The notes under the pieces: generated by a model
Databases searched by the model: none
What the model saw: the letters and a program-made list of their open reading frames with translations, nothing else
What the model was told of the DNA's origin: nothing
NCBI GenBank assembly: GCA_964465375.1
Contig: CAYXIJ010000007.1
Span: 1-64,000, forward strand
Direction: 5' to 3'
DNA from: CAJWKT01 sp964465375
Lineage (GTDB): Bacteria; Pseudomonadota; Gammaproteobacteria; Steroidobacterales; Rariloculaceae
Length of the DNA: 64,000 nt
Program-made: the position numbers and the translations under genes
In this document: piece by piece, positions 42,375 through 51,742 of the stretch
How positions within the stretch are numbered: the stretch's first letter is position 1
How the letters are laid out: each line of letters starts with the position of its first letter

Positions 42375-43844
42375 ATGGAAAAAGAAATTAATAAAAAAAC
42401 CCTCACCCAGCTAGCTGAAGGCCTAAGGCAGGGCCAGTTTTCCTCTGAAGAATTGACCCAATACTATCTAGAACGCATTGATCTGTTTGATGAGAAAATA
42501 AATGCCTTTATCACTGTCACTCGTGAGGAGGCAATTCAACAGGCTCGTGCAGCAGACAAAGCACTTGCTGCAGGAAAATCAGGGGCACTCACGGGTGTAC
42601 CCATCGCCCACAAGGATATATTTTGCACCCGTGGCATTAAAACTTCCTGTGGATCTAAGATGCTCGATAACTTCATATCACCTTACGACGCTACAGTGGT
42701 TAAACGACTTAAAGATGCCGGCGCTATCATGATTGGCAAAACTAATATGGACGAATTCGCTATGGGCTCATCTAATGAGACGAGCTTTTATGGTCCGGTG
42801 CACAACCCATGGGACCATGACCGAGTACCTGGAGGCTCTTCCGGCGGCTCTGCAGCGGCAGTAGCAAGCAAATTGGTAAGTGCGGCTACTGGCACAGATA
42901 CAGGGGGCTCAATTCGTCAGCCCGCGGCATTTTCTGGTGTCACTGGACTAAAGCCCACTTATGGGCGGGTCTCTCGCTACGGCATGGTAGCTTTCGCTTC
43001 AAGTCTGGACCAGGCTGGCACACTTACCCAAACAGCAGAGGATGCTGCATTACTCCTAGAATCCATGGCAGGTTTTGATAGCCGGGACTCCACTTCATTA
43101 AATGAGCCAGTGCCTGCCTACCATGATGCGATACATGAGCCTTGGCAAAATCTTACTATCGGCATACCTGACAATTTTTTTGATGAAGGACTAGATCCTG
43201 ACAATGCTCAAGCAGTAAAGAATGCACTCAAAGTCTTTGAGAAACTTGGAGCTAAAATTAAAGATGTACACTTGGATCATCTAGATCTCTCGGTCCCAGT
43301 TTACTATGTGGTAGCGCCTGCAGAAGCATCATCAAACCTGTCACGGTTTGATGGGATCCGGTTCGGTCACCGATCCAAAAATGTCAAAAATCTTAACGAA
43401 TTCTACATGCAAACACGTGGCGAAGGTTTTGGTGCAGAGGTTAAGCGGCGGATTCTCACCGGCACCTACGTACTATCCGCCGGTTATTATGATGCCTACT
43501 ACCTGCAAGCCCAAAAGGTTCGCAAACTCATAAGTAATGAATTCATGCGCATTTTTTCTGAAGTCGATTTGCTTGCGGGTCCAACCACTCCGACCCCAGC
43601 ATTCAAGATCGGCCAAAAAACAGAAAACCCAGTCGAGATGTATTTGAATGACATCTATACCATAGGTGCACCTCTTGCGGGGCTACCTGCGTTGTCTGTG
43701 CCCTGTGGTTTAGTACAAGGGCTACCTGTTGGTCTGCAATTAATCGCCACTCATCTCGATGAGGCGCGACTTCTAAAAGCAGCCCACTACTTCCAAAAAG
43801 AAACGGACTGGCATCTACATCTACCGCCCGGGTACGACGAATAG
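42375..43844 (+). CDS. gatA: Aspartyl/glutamyl-tRNA amidotransferase subunit A
   Basis: A 490-residue amidase-signature enzyme, from ATG 42375, which follows the gatC stop by seven bases; the frame is open to 42327 but that would overlap gatC. The triad is visible: Lys in PIAHKDIFC near residue 80, cis-Ser and Ser in VPGGSSGGSAAAVASK near 155 to 180, and DTGGSIRQPAAFSG. It releases ammonia from glutamine and passes it to GatB. No signal peptide, unlike the Tat-exported amidase at 19805. Confidence 0.96.
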   Translation: MEKEINKKTLTQLAEGLRQGQFSSEELTQYYLERIDLFDEKINAFITVTREEAIQQARAADKALAAGKSGALTGVPIAHKDIFCTRGIKTSCGSKMLDNFISPYDATVVKRLKDAGAIMIGKTNMDEFAMGSSNETSFYGPVHNPWDHDRVPGGSSGGSAAAVASKLVSAATGTDTGGSIRQPAAFSGVTGLKPTYGRVSRYGMVAFASSLDQAGTLTQTAEDAALLLESMAGFDSRDSTSLNEPVPAYHDAIHEPWQNLTIGIPDNFFDEGLDPDNAQAVKNALKVFEKLGAKIKDVHLDHLDLSVPVYYVVAPAEASSNLSRFDGIRFGHRSKNVKNLNEFYMQTRGEGFGAEVKRRILTGTYVLSAGYYDAYYLQAQKVRKLISNEFMRIFSEVDLLAGPTTPTPAFKIGQKTENPVEMYLNDIYTIGAPLAGLPALSVPCGLVQGLPVGLQLIATHLDEARLLKAAHYFQKETDWHLHLPPGYDE

Positions 43845-43854
43845 GAGCGTTAAT

Positions 43855-45294
43855 ATGGAATGGGAAGTGGTTGTTGGACTGGAAATTCACGCTCAGCTTT
43901 CCACCGAGAGCAAAATTTTCTCAGGATCATCAACCCATTACGGCGCACCAGCTAACACACAGGCCAACTTAGTGGACCTAGGTTACCCAGGGGTACTACC
44001 AGTACTTAATCAACAGGCAGTGCATATGGCAATAAAATTCGGCCTTGCCACTCAGAGTGAGATATCAGCTCGCTCAGTATTTGCCCGCAAAAACTACTTT
44101 TATCCAGATCTACCAAAGGGGTATCAAATTAGTCAATACGAATTACCTATCGTGAGAGGCGGACATATTAATATTTCACTAGACGATGGTAGCAGCAAAA
44201 CCATAAGAATCACACGGGCTCATCTTGAAGAAGATGCGGGAAAAAGCTTGCATGACGACTTCCATGGGCTCTCGGGCATTGACTTAAACCGGGCCGGGAC
44301 ACCATTAATAGAAATCGTATCAGAACCAGATATGCGCTCGGCGTCAGAAGCTGGTAGTTACATGCGCAAAATACACACATTGGTTCGGTATCTTGGAATT
44401 TCTGACGGTAACATGCAGGAAGGTTCTTTCAGGTGTGATGCAAATGTATCGGTTCGGCCTAAAAACGAAGACAAACTCGGCGTACGAACAGAATTAAAAA
44501 ATTTAAACTCGTTTCGTTTTGTTGAAAAAGCCATTGATTTTGAAGTGGAACGACAAATATCGGTACTCGAAGACAATGGACAAGTTGTACAAGAAACGCG
44601 CTTGTACGATTCCGAGAAAAACGAAACGCGGCCTATGCGCGGCAAAGAAGAAGCTAACGACTACCGATATTTTCCTGACCCAGACCTTCTTCCCGTTTTT
44701 ATCGACAAAAATCTTATTGATCAACTACGACGGGAACTACCCGAATTACCCGATGACAAATTGGAACGCTTTGTAGCAGAGTATAAACTTTCACCCTCTG
44801 AGGCCAGCATACTCATATCGAACCAAGCCTCAGCAGACTATTTTGAAGCAGTGGTCGAGGCGTCATCTGGGAGTGCCAAGAATGTATTGAATTGGATGAC
44901 GGGCAGTCTGGCAGCGGCGCTAAATCGGGAAGATTTAGTTATTGAAAAATCTAAAGTAAATCCAATCAACCTAGCAACATTAATCAACCGCACTGAAGAC
45001 GGCACTTTATCAAGTAAGTTAGCAAAAGTTGTCTTTGAAGCCCTTTGGGAGGGGGAAGGTACAGCAGATGAGATTATCCAAAAAAGGCAACTTCAACAAA
45101 TAACTGACTCGAATGCCATTGAGAGCCTAGTTGAAAAGGTGATCGCAGCCCATCCTGAGCAGGTAGAACAGTTCCGGAACGGGAAACACAAGGTACTGGG
45201 ATTTTTTGTAGGGCAAGTGATGAAGGCGTGCGAAGGTAAAGCCAATCCAGAGCAAGTGAATAACATTGTACGTAGCATACTGAACGCACAATGA
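43855..45294 (+). CDS. gatB: Aspartyl/glutamyl-tRNA amidotransferase subunit B
   Basis: A 479-residue protein beginning MEWEVVVGLEIHAQLSTESK, the GatB signature, with FARKNYFYPDLPKGYQISQY and GSFRCDANVSVRP in the kinase-like catalytic cradle. The C-terminal YqeY-like tail (about residues 330 to 479) binds tRNA. It activates the mischarged Glu or Asp side chain with ATP and accepts ammonia from GatA. Starts 10 bases after gatA. Confidence 0.97.
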   Translation: MEWEVVVGLEIHAQLSTESKIFSGSSTHYGAPANTQANLVDLGYPGVLPVLNQQAVHMAIKFGLATQSEISARSVFARKNYFYPDLPKGYQISQYELPIVRGGHINISLDDGSSKTIRITRAHLEEDAGKSLHDDFHGLSGIDLNRAGTPLIEIVSEPDMRSASEAGSYMRKIHTLVRYLGISDGNMQEGSFRCDANVSVRPKNEDKLGVRTELKNLNSFRFVEKAIDFEVERQISVLEDNGQVVQETRLYDSEKNETRPMRGKEEANDYRYFPDPDLLPVFIDKNLIDQLRRELPELPDDKLERFVAEYKLSPSEASILISNQASADYFEAVVEASSGSAKNVLNWMTGSLAAALNREDLVIEKSKVNPINLATLINRTEDGTLSSKLAKVVFEALWEGEGTADEIIQKRQLQQITDSNAIESLVEKVIAAHPEQVEQFRNGKHKVLGFFVGQVMKACEGKANPEQVNNIVRSILNAQ

Positions 45295-45386
45295 ATGAGC
45301 GACTCCAGGATATTTCTAGACCATTCCCATCCTGAAAGAATGACCAGAACACCAAAAGTCGTTTGACTTTAGGCGTTTAGAAAGGT

Positions 45387-45414
45387 ATATAACATAATCT
45401 TTATATTGTTATAT
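45387..45414. promoter_or_regulatory. Palindromic operator candidate at the start of the ArsR-methyltransferase gene
   Basis: ATATAACA at 45387-45394 and TGTTATAT at 45407-45414 form a perfect 8-base inverted repeat with a 12-base AT-rich spacer. It ends four bases before the ATG at 45419 and leaves no room for a Shine-Dalgarno, so the mRNA may be leaderless or the operator may overlap the promoter. ArsR dimers bind such AT-rich palindromes, and this is the natural autoregulatory site for the regulator-metF-metH operon. Confidence 0.6.
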
Positions 45415-45418
45415 TCTT

Positions 45419-46342
45419 ATGGAAGATAAAAACGAAATTGTTGAGCTGTTGCGGATACTTGGCGATATAACACGCCTGCGCTTATTGTCTGCGCTCAATA
45501 GTGGAGAACTGACGGTTGGTGAACTTACGCAGGTAACTGGCCTAAGCCAACCCCGAGTTTCCCGTCATCTAAAACTGCTCTGTGAGGCTCGGGTATTGGG
45601 TCGCACCCGAGACCAAAACGAAGTCTACTACCGTGCCAAGGTTAACGAAGAGCGACGAGCACTTGTACAGACTGTGCTCCGTACCCTACCTCAGCACGAC
45701 TACCAGTTGAACCAGGATGGCGAAAGGCTTGAGGCCATTCTAGATCAGCGGCAAAAGCGGGTAACTGCGCTTTTGGAAAATATGGGGATCCGTCCGTTAA
45801 GTCCCGAGGCCCAAACTCAAGTTGACGCAATAATCAATCAAATGCTGGATCGATATTTACCACATAACTCAATAGAAGAGCTGCTAGACATAGGCACCGG
45901 AACAGGAACTATGCTTCGTCTCCTAGCAGGGCGTGCACGCCGGATCGTAGCAGTGGAGATTTCGCGAGATATGCGTTTGGTTGCCCGGACTACCGTATTA
46001 GGAGAAGGGCTCGCGAATTGCACAGTCCAAGAGGGAAATATGTACGCCCTTAACTTCCCTAAAAACGCGTTTGACATGATAACCATGGACCGAGTGCTGG
46101 GGACAGCAAAAGAAGCTTCTCGGGCCCTTAGAGAGGGATCACGTGTGCTTAAGCCCGGAGGTCATTTGCTAGTAGTCGAAACTGCCGGGTCCGCTGTCAA
46201 AGAAGCTGAGCTAAAAACTTGGGTAAAGCAGGCGGGACTTCGTCCTATTGAGTTCTGCGAAGTCGGAAGGAACATTGCTCTGGTTGCACTCTCTAGGCGC
46301 CCCATTACCCATCCTGCAGGAGCTGCGATTTCAGATGAGTAA
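45419..46342 (+). CDS. ArsR-type regulator fused to a SAM-dependent methyltransferase domain (SahR-like)
   Basis: A 307-residue two-domain protein. Residues 1 to about 90 are an ArsR winged helix: LRILGDITRLRLLSALNSGE, then VTGLSQPRVSRHLKLLCEA as recognition helix. Residues about 130 to 270 are a class I methyltransferase fold with motif I LLDIGTGTGTMLRLLAGRA and VLKPGGHLLVVET. No Cys metal site typical of ArsR/SmtB is seen. This architecture next to metF and metH matches SahR, the S-adenosylhomocysteine-sensing repressor of methionine-cycle genes in proteobacteria, in which the methyltransferase domain serves as ligand sensor. Direct enzymatic activity is possible. Its stop overlaps the metF start. 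Confidence 0.85.
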   Translation: MEDKNEIVELLRILGDITRLRLLSALNSGELTVGELTQVTGLSQPRVSRHLKLLCEARVLGRTRDQNEVYYRAKVNEERRALVQTVLRTLPQHDYQLNQDGERLEAILDQRQKRVTALLENMGIRPLSPEAQTQVDAIINQMLDRYLPHNSIEELLDIGTGTGTMLRLLAGRARRIVAVEISRDMRLVARTTVLGEGLANCTVQEGNMYALNFPKNAFDMITMDRVLGTAKEASRALREGSRVLKPGGHLLVVETAGSAVKEAELKTWVKQAGLRPIEFCEVGRNIALVALSRRPITHPAGAAISDE

Positions 46343-47228
46343 AATGGCCCAACCGGAACAAATACAAGTTTCCTTCGAATTCTTCCCGCCAAAAACCGAA
46401 AAAATGGAGGAAACGCTTTGGAACTCAGTTCAGCGACTTGCGCCGCTGCAACCTCGTTTTGTATCAGTAACCTATGGTGCAGATGGCTCCACCCGAGACC
46501 GCACTCATCGGATCGTGCAACGAATTCACAATGAGACTGAACTTACCTGCGCTCCCCATCTTACTTGTATTGGGGCCACGCGAAATGACGTTATGGACAT
46601 TGCATCCGGTTACTGGAAAGAAGGCATAAGGCACGTAGTCGCTCTGCGTGGGGATCCACTAAAAGACATGTCTCACTATGAGCCACATCCCGATGGATTC
46701 CCTTATGCCTCAGATTTAGTGTTGGGATTGCTAAAGGTAGGTGCATACGATATTTCGGTCGCTGCCTACCCCGAAACCCACCCCGAAGCTCCTAGCGCCC
46801 AATTCGATCTTGAAAACCTAAAACGCAAAATCGATGCAGGTGCTAACCGTGCTATTACTCAGTTTTTTTTCGACACTGATCTTTACCTTCGATTCAGGGA
46901 CCGCTGTGTCGATCACGGAATTGAAGCTACCATTGTTCCAGGAATTCTACCGATCACAAATTTTAAACGGATGGTGAGTTTTGCCGACATGTGCGGAACA
47001 TCGGTACCCGCATGGCTGCATGAACGCTTTGCCGGACTCGAAAATGATCCTGAAACCCGCCAGTTCATGGCAGCCAGTATCGCCATTGAACAAGTGGAAA
47101 CACTAAAACGAGATGGCGTTCAGGAATTTCATTTTTATACTTTAAATAGGTCCACTCTCACTTATGCGATTTGTCATGCACTAGGTCTGCGTCCAAAAAA
47201 AATCAGTGCAGAAAAACCCACAACATGA
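46335..47228 (+). CDS. metF: 5,10-methylenetetrahydrofolate reductase
   Basis: About 297 residues from ATG 46335, which overlaps the upstream stop by eight bases, with GGAG 12 bases before; ATG 46344 is also possible. The TIM barrel begins QVSFEFFPPKTEKMEETLW, the MetF start, followed by FVSVTYGADGSTRDRT, the HLTCIGATRNDV region, and VALRGDPLK. ITQFFFDTDLYLRF is the FAD and substrate-site block. It makes 5-methyl-THF for MetH immediately downstream. Confidence 0.96.
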   Translation: MSKMAQPEQIQVSFEFFPPKTEKMEETLWNSVQRLAPLQPRFVSVTYGADGSTRDRTHRIVQRIHNETELTCAPHLTCIGATRNDVMDIASGYWKEGIRHVVALRGDPLKDMSHYEPHPDGFPYASDLVLGLLKVGAYDISVAAYPETHPEAPSAQFDLENLKRKIDAGANRAITQFFFDTDLYLRFRDRCVDHGIEATIVPGILPITNFKRMVSFADMCGTSVPAWLHERFAGLENDPETRQFMAASIAIEQVETLKRDGVQEFHFYTLNRSTLTYAICHALGLRPKKISAEKPTT

Positions 47229-50200
47229 ATTCTTCTGATCAAGTTAAAAAGCTACTTTCGGAGCGAATTGTGATTCTTGACGGTGCATCAGGTACCAGCA
47301 TCCAATCACTTGAACTAGAGGAATCCGATTTCAGGGGAAAGCGCTTTGCAAGCTGGCCCACAGACCTAAAAGGCAACAATGATCTACTCTGCTTAACTCA
47401 GCCAGAGCAGATTACTCAAATGCACCAAAAATTTCTAGAAGCTGGTGCAGACATAATAAGCACCAATACGTTTAACTCGAACGCACCCTCTCAATCAGAC
47501 TACGGCATGGAATCTTTGGTAGCGGAACTCAATTTGACTGCCGCAAACCTAGCGCGCCAGGCAGCTGATGAATATTCTAAGGCAACAGGATCTCCACGAT
47601 TTGTGGCCGGCATTTTGGGCCCAACAAACCGGACATGCTCAATCTCACCAGACGTCAACAACCCAGGTACACGAAACACAAGCTTCGACAGCCTTGCTGA
47701 AACTTATAGTGAAGCAGCTCAATCGCTGATCACAGGGGGAGTTGATCTGCTCCTTTTGGAGACAATTTTTGACACACTTAATGCGAAGGCAGCGCTATAC
47801 GCTATTGGGCCATTAGCTAAGGCTGCGGGCGTTCCCTTGATGATTTCCGGTACGATAACCGACGCTTCTGGCCGCACACTTTCTGGGCAAACCGTAGAAG
47901 CATTTTATAACTCCATTCGTCACGTAGAACCACTTACGGTAGGTTTGAACTGTGCCCTAGGCGCTTCTGAACTCCGACCGTACGTGGAAGAACTCGCTCG
48001 ACTCTCTGAAACCTACACCAGTGCACACCCAAATGCAGGGCTACCCAATGAGTTTGGCGAGTACGATGACACCCCAGAAAATATGGCAAAAATAATAGGG
48101 GATTTTGCAAAAGAAGGCTGGGTAAATCTCGTGGGTGGATGCTGTGGCACAACCCCTGAACACATACAAAAAATAGCCAAAACAGCATCTCAATTTCAGC
48201 CGAGAACATTCTCCGAAAAAAAGAAATTCTGTCGACTAAGCGGGCTTGAGGCACTTAATATGGGCCCGAACAGTCTATTCGCGAATGTCGGAGAGCGAAC
48301 CAACGTAACAGGTTCTGCAAAATTCAGAAAACTCATCGAAGGCGATGACTACGAAGCTGCCATTAACGTCGCATTGGATCAGGTAAACAATGGCGCGCAA
48401 ATTATCGACGTAAACATGGATGAGGGCATGTTGGATTCGGAAGCGGCTATGGATCAATTTCTGAAGCTGGTCGCTTCTGAACCCAATATCGCGCGTGTTC
48501 CGATCATGATTGACTCTTCTAAGTGGAGCGTTATTGAGGCAGGCCTGAAATGCGTGCAAGGCAAAGGTATTGTCAATTCGATCAGCTTGAAGGAAGGGGA
48601 AAAAATCTTTTTACAGCAGGCCAATGAGATTCGCCGTTATGGGGCCGCTGTCATAGTCATGGCCTTCGATGAAGAAGGACAGGCTGATACGGTAGAACGT
48701 AAAGTTGCAATCTGCGCCCGCTGCTACGAACTTCTGGTACAAAAAGTGCAATTTCCACCGGAGGACATCATATTTGATCCCAACATCTTTGCTGTGGCGA
48801 CGGGAATTGCCGAGCATAACGATTACGGCCTCGCATTTATTGAGGCGACCCGCCAAATTAAAGACGCCTTGCCCCATGTAAAAATTAGCGGTGGTGTCAG
48901 CAATATTTCTTTCTCCTTTAGAGGAAACAATCCCGTACGTGAAGCTATGCATTCGGTATTTCTGTATCACGCTGTGACTGCTGGTATGGATTTGGGAATC
49001 GTCAATGCAGGACAACTGTCGGTGTACGAAGAAATTCCTGAAACACTTCGAAATGCATCTGAGGACGTAATTCTCAACAGAACTTCTGACGCAACAGAAA
49101 AACTTGTGGCACTTGCAGATGAATTCAGAAGTGGTAAACCGAGAAACAACATAGAACAAAACGAAAAGTGGCGAAGCTGGCCGGTGAAAAAAAGATTAGA
49201 GCATGCTTTAGTGCATGGCGATGACAGCTATATCATAGAGGACACCGAAAAAGCTCGCTGCAAAACAGATCGCCCCCTGGATGTCATCGAAGGTCCGCTT
49301 ATGGATGGTATGAATATAGTGGGCGACCTCTTCGGCGCAGGTAAAATGTTTCTGCCTCAGGTCGTTAAATCTGCTCGCGTCATGAAAAAAGCAGTAGCCT
49401 ATCTAGTACCCTTTATTGAGGAAAATAAACATGAGGTCTCAACAAAGGCGAAAATTGTCATCGCTACTGTTAAAGGCGACGTACACGATATTGGGAAAAG
49501 CATTGTTACAGTAGTGCTTCAGTGCAACAATTTTGAGGTTACGGACTTAGGTGTCATGGTGCCGTCGGAAAAAATCCTAGCCACGGCAAATGAGATTAAT
49601 GCTGATCTAGTTGGTCTTTCCGGACTGATCACGCCCTCCCTAGATGAAATGGCGCATGTTGCTGGAGAGATGGAAAGAAAGGGATTCTCTATCCCTCTTC
49701 TGATTGGCGGAGCAACTACCTCCCCTGCCCATACTAGTGTAAAAATAGACCCTGCCTACTCAGGACCCGTCATTTATGTTAAAGACGCCTCCCGCTCAGT
49801 AGGAGTGGTCCAATCTCTGGTTGGATCTGGGCAAAAGACTTTTGTAGAGCAAACAAAAAAAGAACATGCGGCACGGCGGCGGCGGCACGAAGACAAACGT
49901 AGCCGAAAAACTAATCTTTCACTCACAAAAGCAAGAAAAAATAAGCTTGCCTTGGACTGGAAGGAATACGCTCCACCTAAACCAAAATCAATGGATATAC
50001 AGATATTTTCGGACTATCCATTACAAGAATTGAGCACCTTTATTGATTGGATGCCGTTTTTTAATGCCTGGGAGTTTCACGGTCGATTTCCTCAGATTCT
50101 AGATGACCCGCAAGCTGGTAAAGCTGCAAAAGCCCTCTACGATGATGCAATCCAGCTACTTGAAAAGATAATAGCCGAAAAATGGCTATCAGCATCTGGT

Positions 50201-50902
50201 GTGCTGGGCTTCTTTCCGGCAACTAGTACAGGGGATGATATTGAGGTGTACAGCGACGAGACGCGGAGTAACATCTTAGCTAGACTGCATCATTTGCGTC
50301 AGCAGCAAAGTAAACGAACAGATCTAAGTAACGATTGTCTATCGGACTTTATTGCGCCACAAAGTACAGGTCTACTAGACTATATTGGCGGTTTTGCCGT
50401 CACGGCAGGGCTGGGACTGGAAGAGCATGTTGCGCGCCTCGAATCACAACAGGACGATTACAGCGCAATCATACTCAAAGCGTTAGCCGATCGACTTGCT
50501 GAGGCATTTGCAGAGCGCTTACACCAGCGAGTCCGCACAGAATTTTGGGGCTATTCGCCCGGTGAGAATTTAGAAAACGCAGACCTGATCGAGGAATCTT
50601 ACTGCGGCATCCGCCCTGCACCCGGTTATCCGGCCTGCCCCGATCACACGGAGAAAAAAACGCTCTGGCAACTATTAAAAGTAGAGCAGACTACAGGCAT
50701 TAGGATCACAGACACATATGCCATGCTACCAATGGCATCAGTAAGTGGATGGTATTTCTCTCATCCTAAATCGCGCTATTTTTCTGTAGGCAAAATTGAT
50801 AGAGATCAGGTTGAAGACTATGCGACCAGAAAAGGTTGGACCACTAAACAAACAGAACGCTGGCTTTCGGCTAATTTGAATTACAGAACGACATCAACTT
50901 AG
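47225..50902 (+). CDS. metH: Cobalamin-dependent methionine synthase
   Basis: A 1225-residue protein from ATG 47225, overlapping the metF stop as ATGA. Four modules in order: homocysteine barrel (about 1 to 335) with all three zinc Cys, in VGLNCALGASELRP and GGCCGTTPEHI; pterin barrel (about 350 to 620) with NVGERTNVTGSAKFRKLI; cobalamin module (about 640 to 885) with GDVHDIGKSI supplying the axial His, and LVGLSGLITPSLDEM; and the SAM-binding reactivation domain, with RPAPGYPACPDH near residue 1140. Full family length. It transfers the methyl group of methyl-THF to homocysteine. No cobalamin riboswitch is seen; control probably comes from the ArsR-type regulator. Confidence 0.97.
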   Translation: MNSSDQVKKLLSERIVILDGASGTSIQSLELEESDFRGKRFASWPTDLKGNNDLLCLTQPEQITQMHQKFLEAGADIISTNTFNSNAPSQSDYGMESLVAELNLTAANLARQAADEYSKATGSPRFVAGILGPTNRTCSISPDVNNPGTRNTSFDSLAETYSEAAQSLITGGVDLLLLETIFDTLNAKAALYAIGPLAKAAGVPLMISGTITDASGRTLSGQTVEAFYNSIRHVEPLTVGLNCALGASELRPYVEELARLSETYTSAHPNAGLPNEFGEYDDTPENMAKIIGDFAKEGWVNLVGGCCGTTPEHIQKIAKTASQFQPRTFSEKKKFCRLSGLEALNMGPNSLFANVGERTNVTGSAKFRKLIEGDDYEAAINVALDQVNNGAQIIDVNMDEGMLDSEAAMDQFLKLVASEPNIARVPIMIDSSKWSVIEAGLKCVQGKGIVNSISLKEGEKIFLQQANEIRRYGAAVIVMAFDEEGQADTVERKVAICARCYELLVQKVQFPPEDIIFDPNIFAVATGIAEHNDYGLAFIEATRQIKDALPHVKISGGVSNISFSFRGNNPVREAMHSVFLYHAVTAGMDLGIVNAGQLSVYEEIPETLRNASEDVILNRTSDATEKLVALADEFRSGKPRNNIEQNEKWRSWPVKKRLEHALVHGDDSYIIEDTEKARCKTDRPLDVIEGPLMDGMNIVGDLFGAGKMFLPQVVKSARVMKKAVAYLVPFIEENKHEVSTKAKIVIATVKGDVHDIGKSIVTVVLQCNNFEVTDLGVMVPSEKILATANEINADLVGLSGLITPSLDEMAHVAGEMERKGFSIPLLIGGATTSPAHTSVKIDPAYSGPVIYVKDASRSVGVVQSLVGSGQKTFVEQTKKEHAARRRRHEDKRSRKTNLSLTKARKNKLALDWKEYAPPKPKSMDIQIFSDYPLQELSTFIDWMPFFNAWEFHGRFPQILDDPQAGKAAKALYDDAIQLLEKIIAEKWLSASGVLGFFPATSTGDDIEVYSDETRSNILARLHHLRQQQSKRTDLSNDCLSDFIAPQSTGLLDYIGGFAVTAGLGLEEHVARLESQQDDYSAIILKALADRLAEAFAERLHQRVRTEFWGYSPGENLENADLIEESYCGIRPAPGYPACPDHTEKKTLWQLLKVEQTTGIRITDTYAMLPMASVSGWYFSHPKSRYFSVGKIDRDQVEDYATRKGWTTKQTERWLSANLNYRTTST

Positions 50903-50920
50903 AAAACTATCGGAAATTTC

Positions 50921-51652
50921 TCATGCCTGACAAAGCGGGCAATCCGATTTAGGCCTAAGACCTACTTCCTGCCACCGACCGATTGCGGCATCCCACAACA
51001 GCAAACGATTTTTCAGTCCTGACTCTATGCCCATCAGCAATTTCAAAGTTTCCACCGCCATTAATGCACCAACCACACCTGTTACAGGCGACAGCACACC
51101 GTTCCCCTCACAATTTCCAAGCCATTCATCCTCGTCCCCGTAAATACACCGATAACAGGGCCCCTTACCTTTGTTTGTAAAAACCGCCAGCTGACCCTCC
51201 AAACGCACGGCTGCACCAGACACTAATGGCACCCCCATTTTGACGCACGCCTCATTCACCGCCAAACGGGCAGTAAAGTTATCAGTACCGTCAAGAACCA
51301 CAGACGCCTGCGCAATGTGAGCTTCAAGAGCTTCTAGGTTAAGACGTTGGGGTACGCATTCAATTGCAACACTGGAATTCATGGCAAGTAATCGATCTCG
51401 CGCCACCTCCACCTTTAGCTTCCCTACATCTTCTGTCCTATAGAGAATCTGGCGAGCCAAATTGCTCTCATCTATACGATCAAAATCATTCAGCACCAAA
51501 CATCCGACGCCGCTGGCAGCTAAATATTGTGCCGCGGGACAACCAAGACCTCCTAGTCCAACTATGAAAGTTCTTGCTAAAGCCAGCTGCGCCTGACCAT
51601 CTTCGCCCACTCCTGGAAGAATTAAATGCCGACTATACCGAGTGCTATCCAC
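50921..51652 (-). CDS. moeB: HesA/MoeB/ThiF-family adenylyltransferase
   Basis: A 243-residue E1-like enzyme. The Rossmann motif FIVGLGGLGCPAAQYLAASG is near residue 30, and nucleotide-contact residues are in LNDFDRIDESNLARQILY. A structural zinc site is formed by PCYRCIYGDE and CPLC at the C-terminus. It adenylates the C-terminal Gly of MoaD- or ThiS-like proteins. ThiF and MoeB cannot be separated by eye; the position after prmC-prfA favours moeB. Convergent with metH, 18 bases apart. Confidence 0.88.
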   Translation of the reverse strand: MDSTRYSRHLILPGVGEDGQAQLALARTFIVGLGGLGCPAAQYLAASGVGCLVLNDFDRIDESNLARQILYRTEDVGKLKVEVARDRLLAMNSSVAIECVPQRLNLEALEAHIAQASVVLDGTDNFTARLAVNEACVKMGVPLVSGAAVRLEGQLAVFTNKGKGPCYRCIYGDEDEWLGNCEGNGVLSPVTGVVGALMAVETLKLLMGIESGLKNRLLLWDAAIGRWQEVGLRPKSDCPLCQA

Positions 51653-51742
51653 TAAACCACCGCCACAGCTGATATGTAAGTCAAAAGTATTGCAGTTCTT
51701 TTAAGCATGCGCTGAGCTACAAGCTATCAAAATCTACTCTCT

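Noticed and set aside
45295..45418. Cobalamin or SAM riboswitch before the metF-metH operon
   Set aside because: The gap is short and AT-rich, contains only the palindrome described, and shows no B12 box or SAM aptamer pattern.
47171..47224. Upstream extension of metH
   Set aside because: Overlaps metF by far more than the ATGA junction at 47225, where the standard MetH start lies.
48611..49159. 182-codon minus-strand open frame within metH
   Set aside because: Antisense shadow of the cobalamin-dependent methionine synthase; no ribosome-binding site or family motif.
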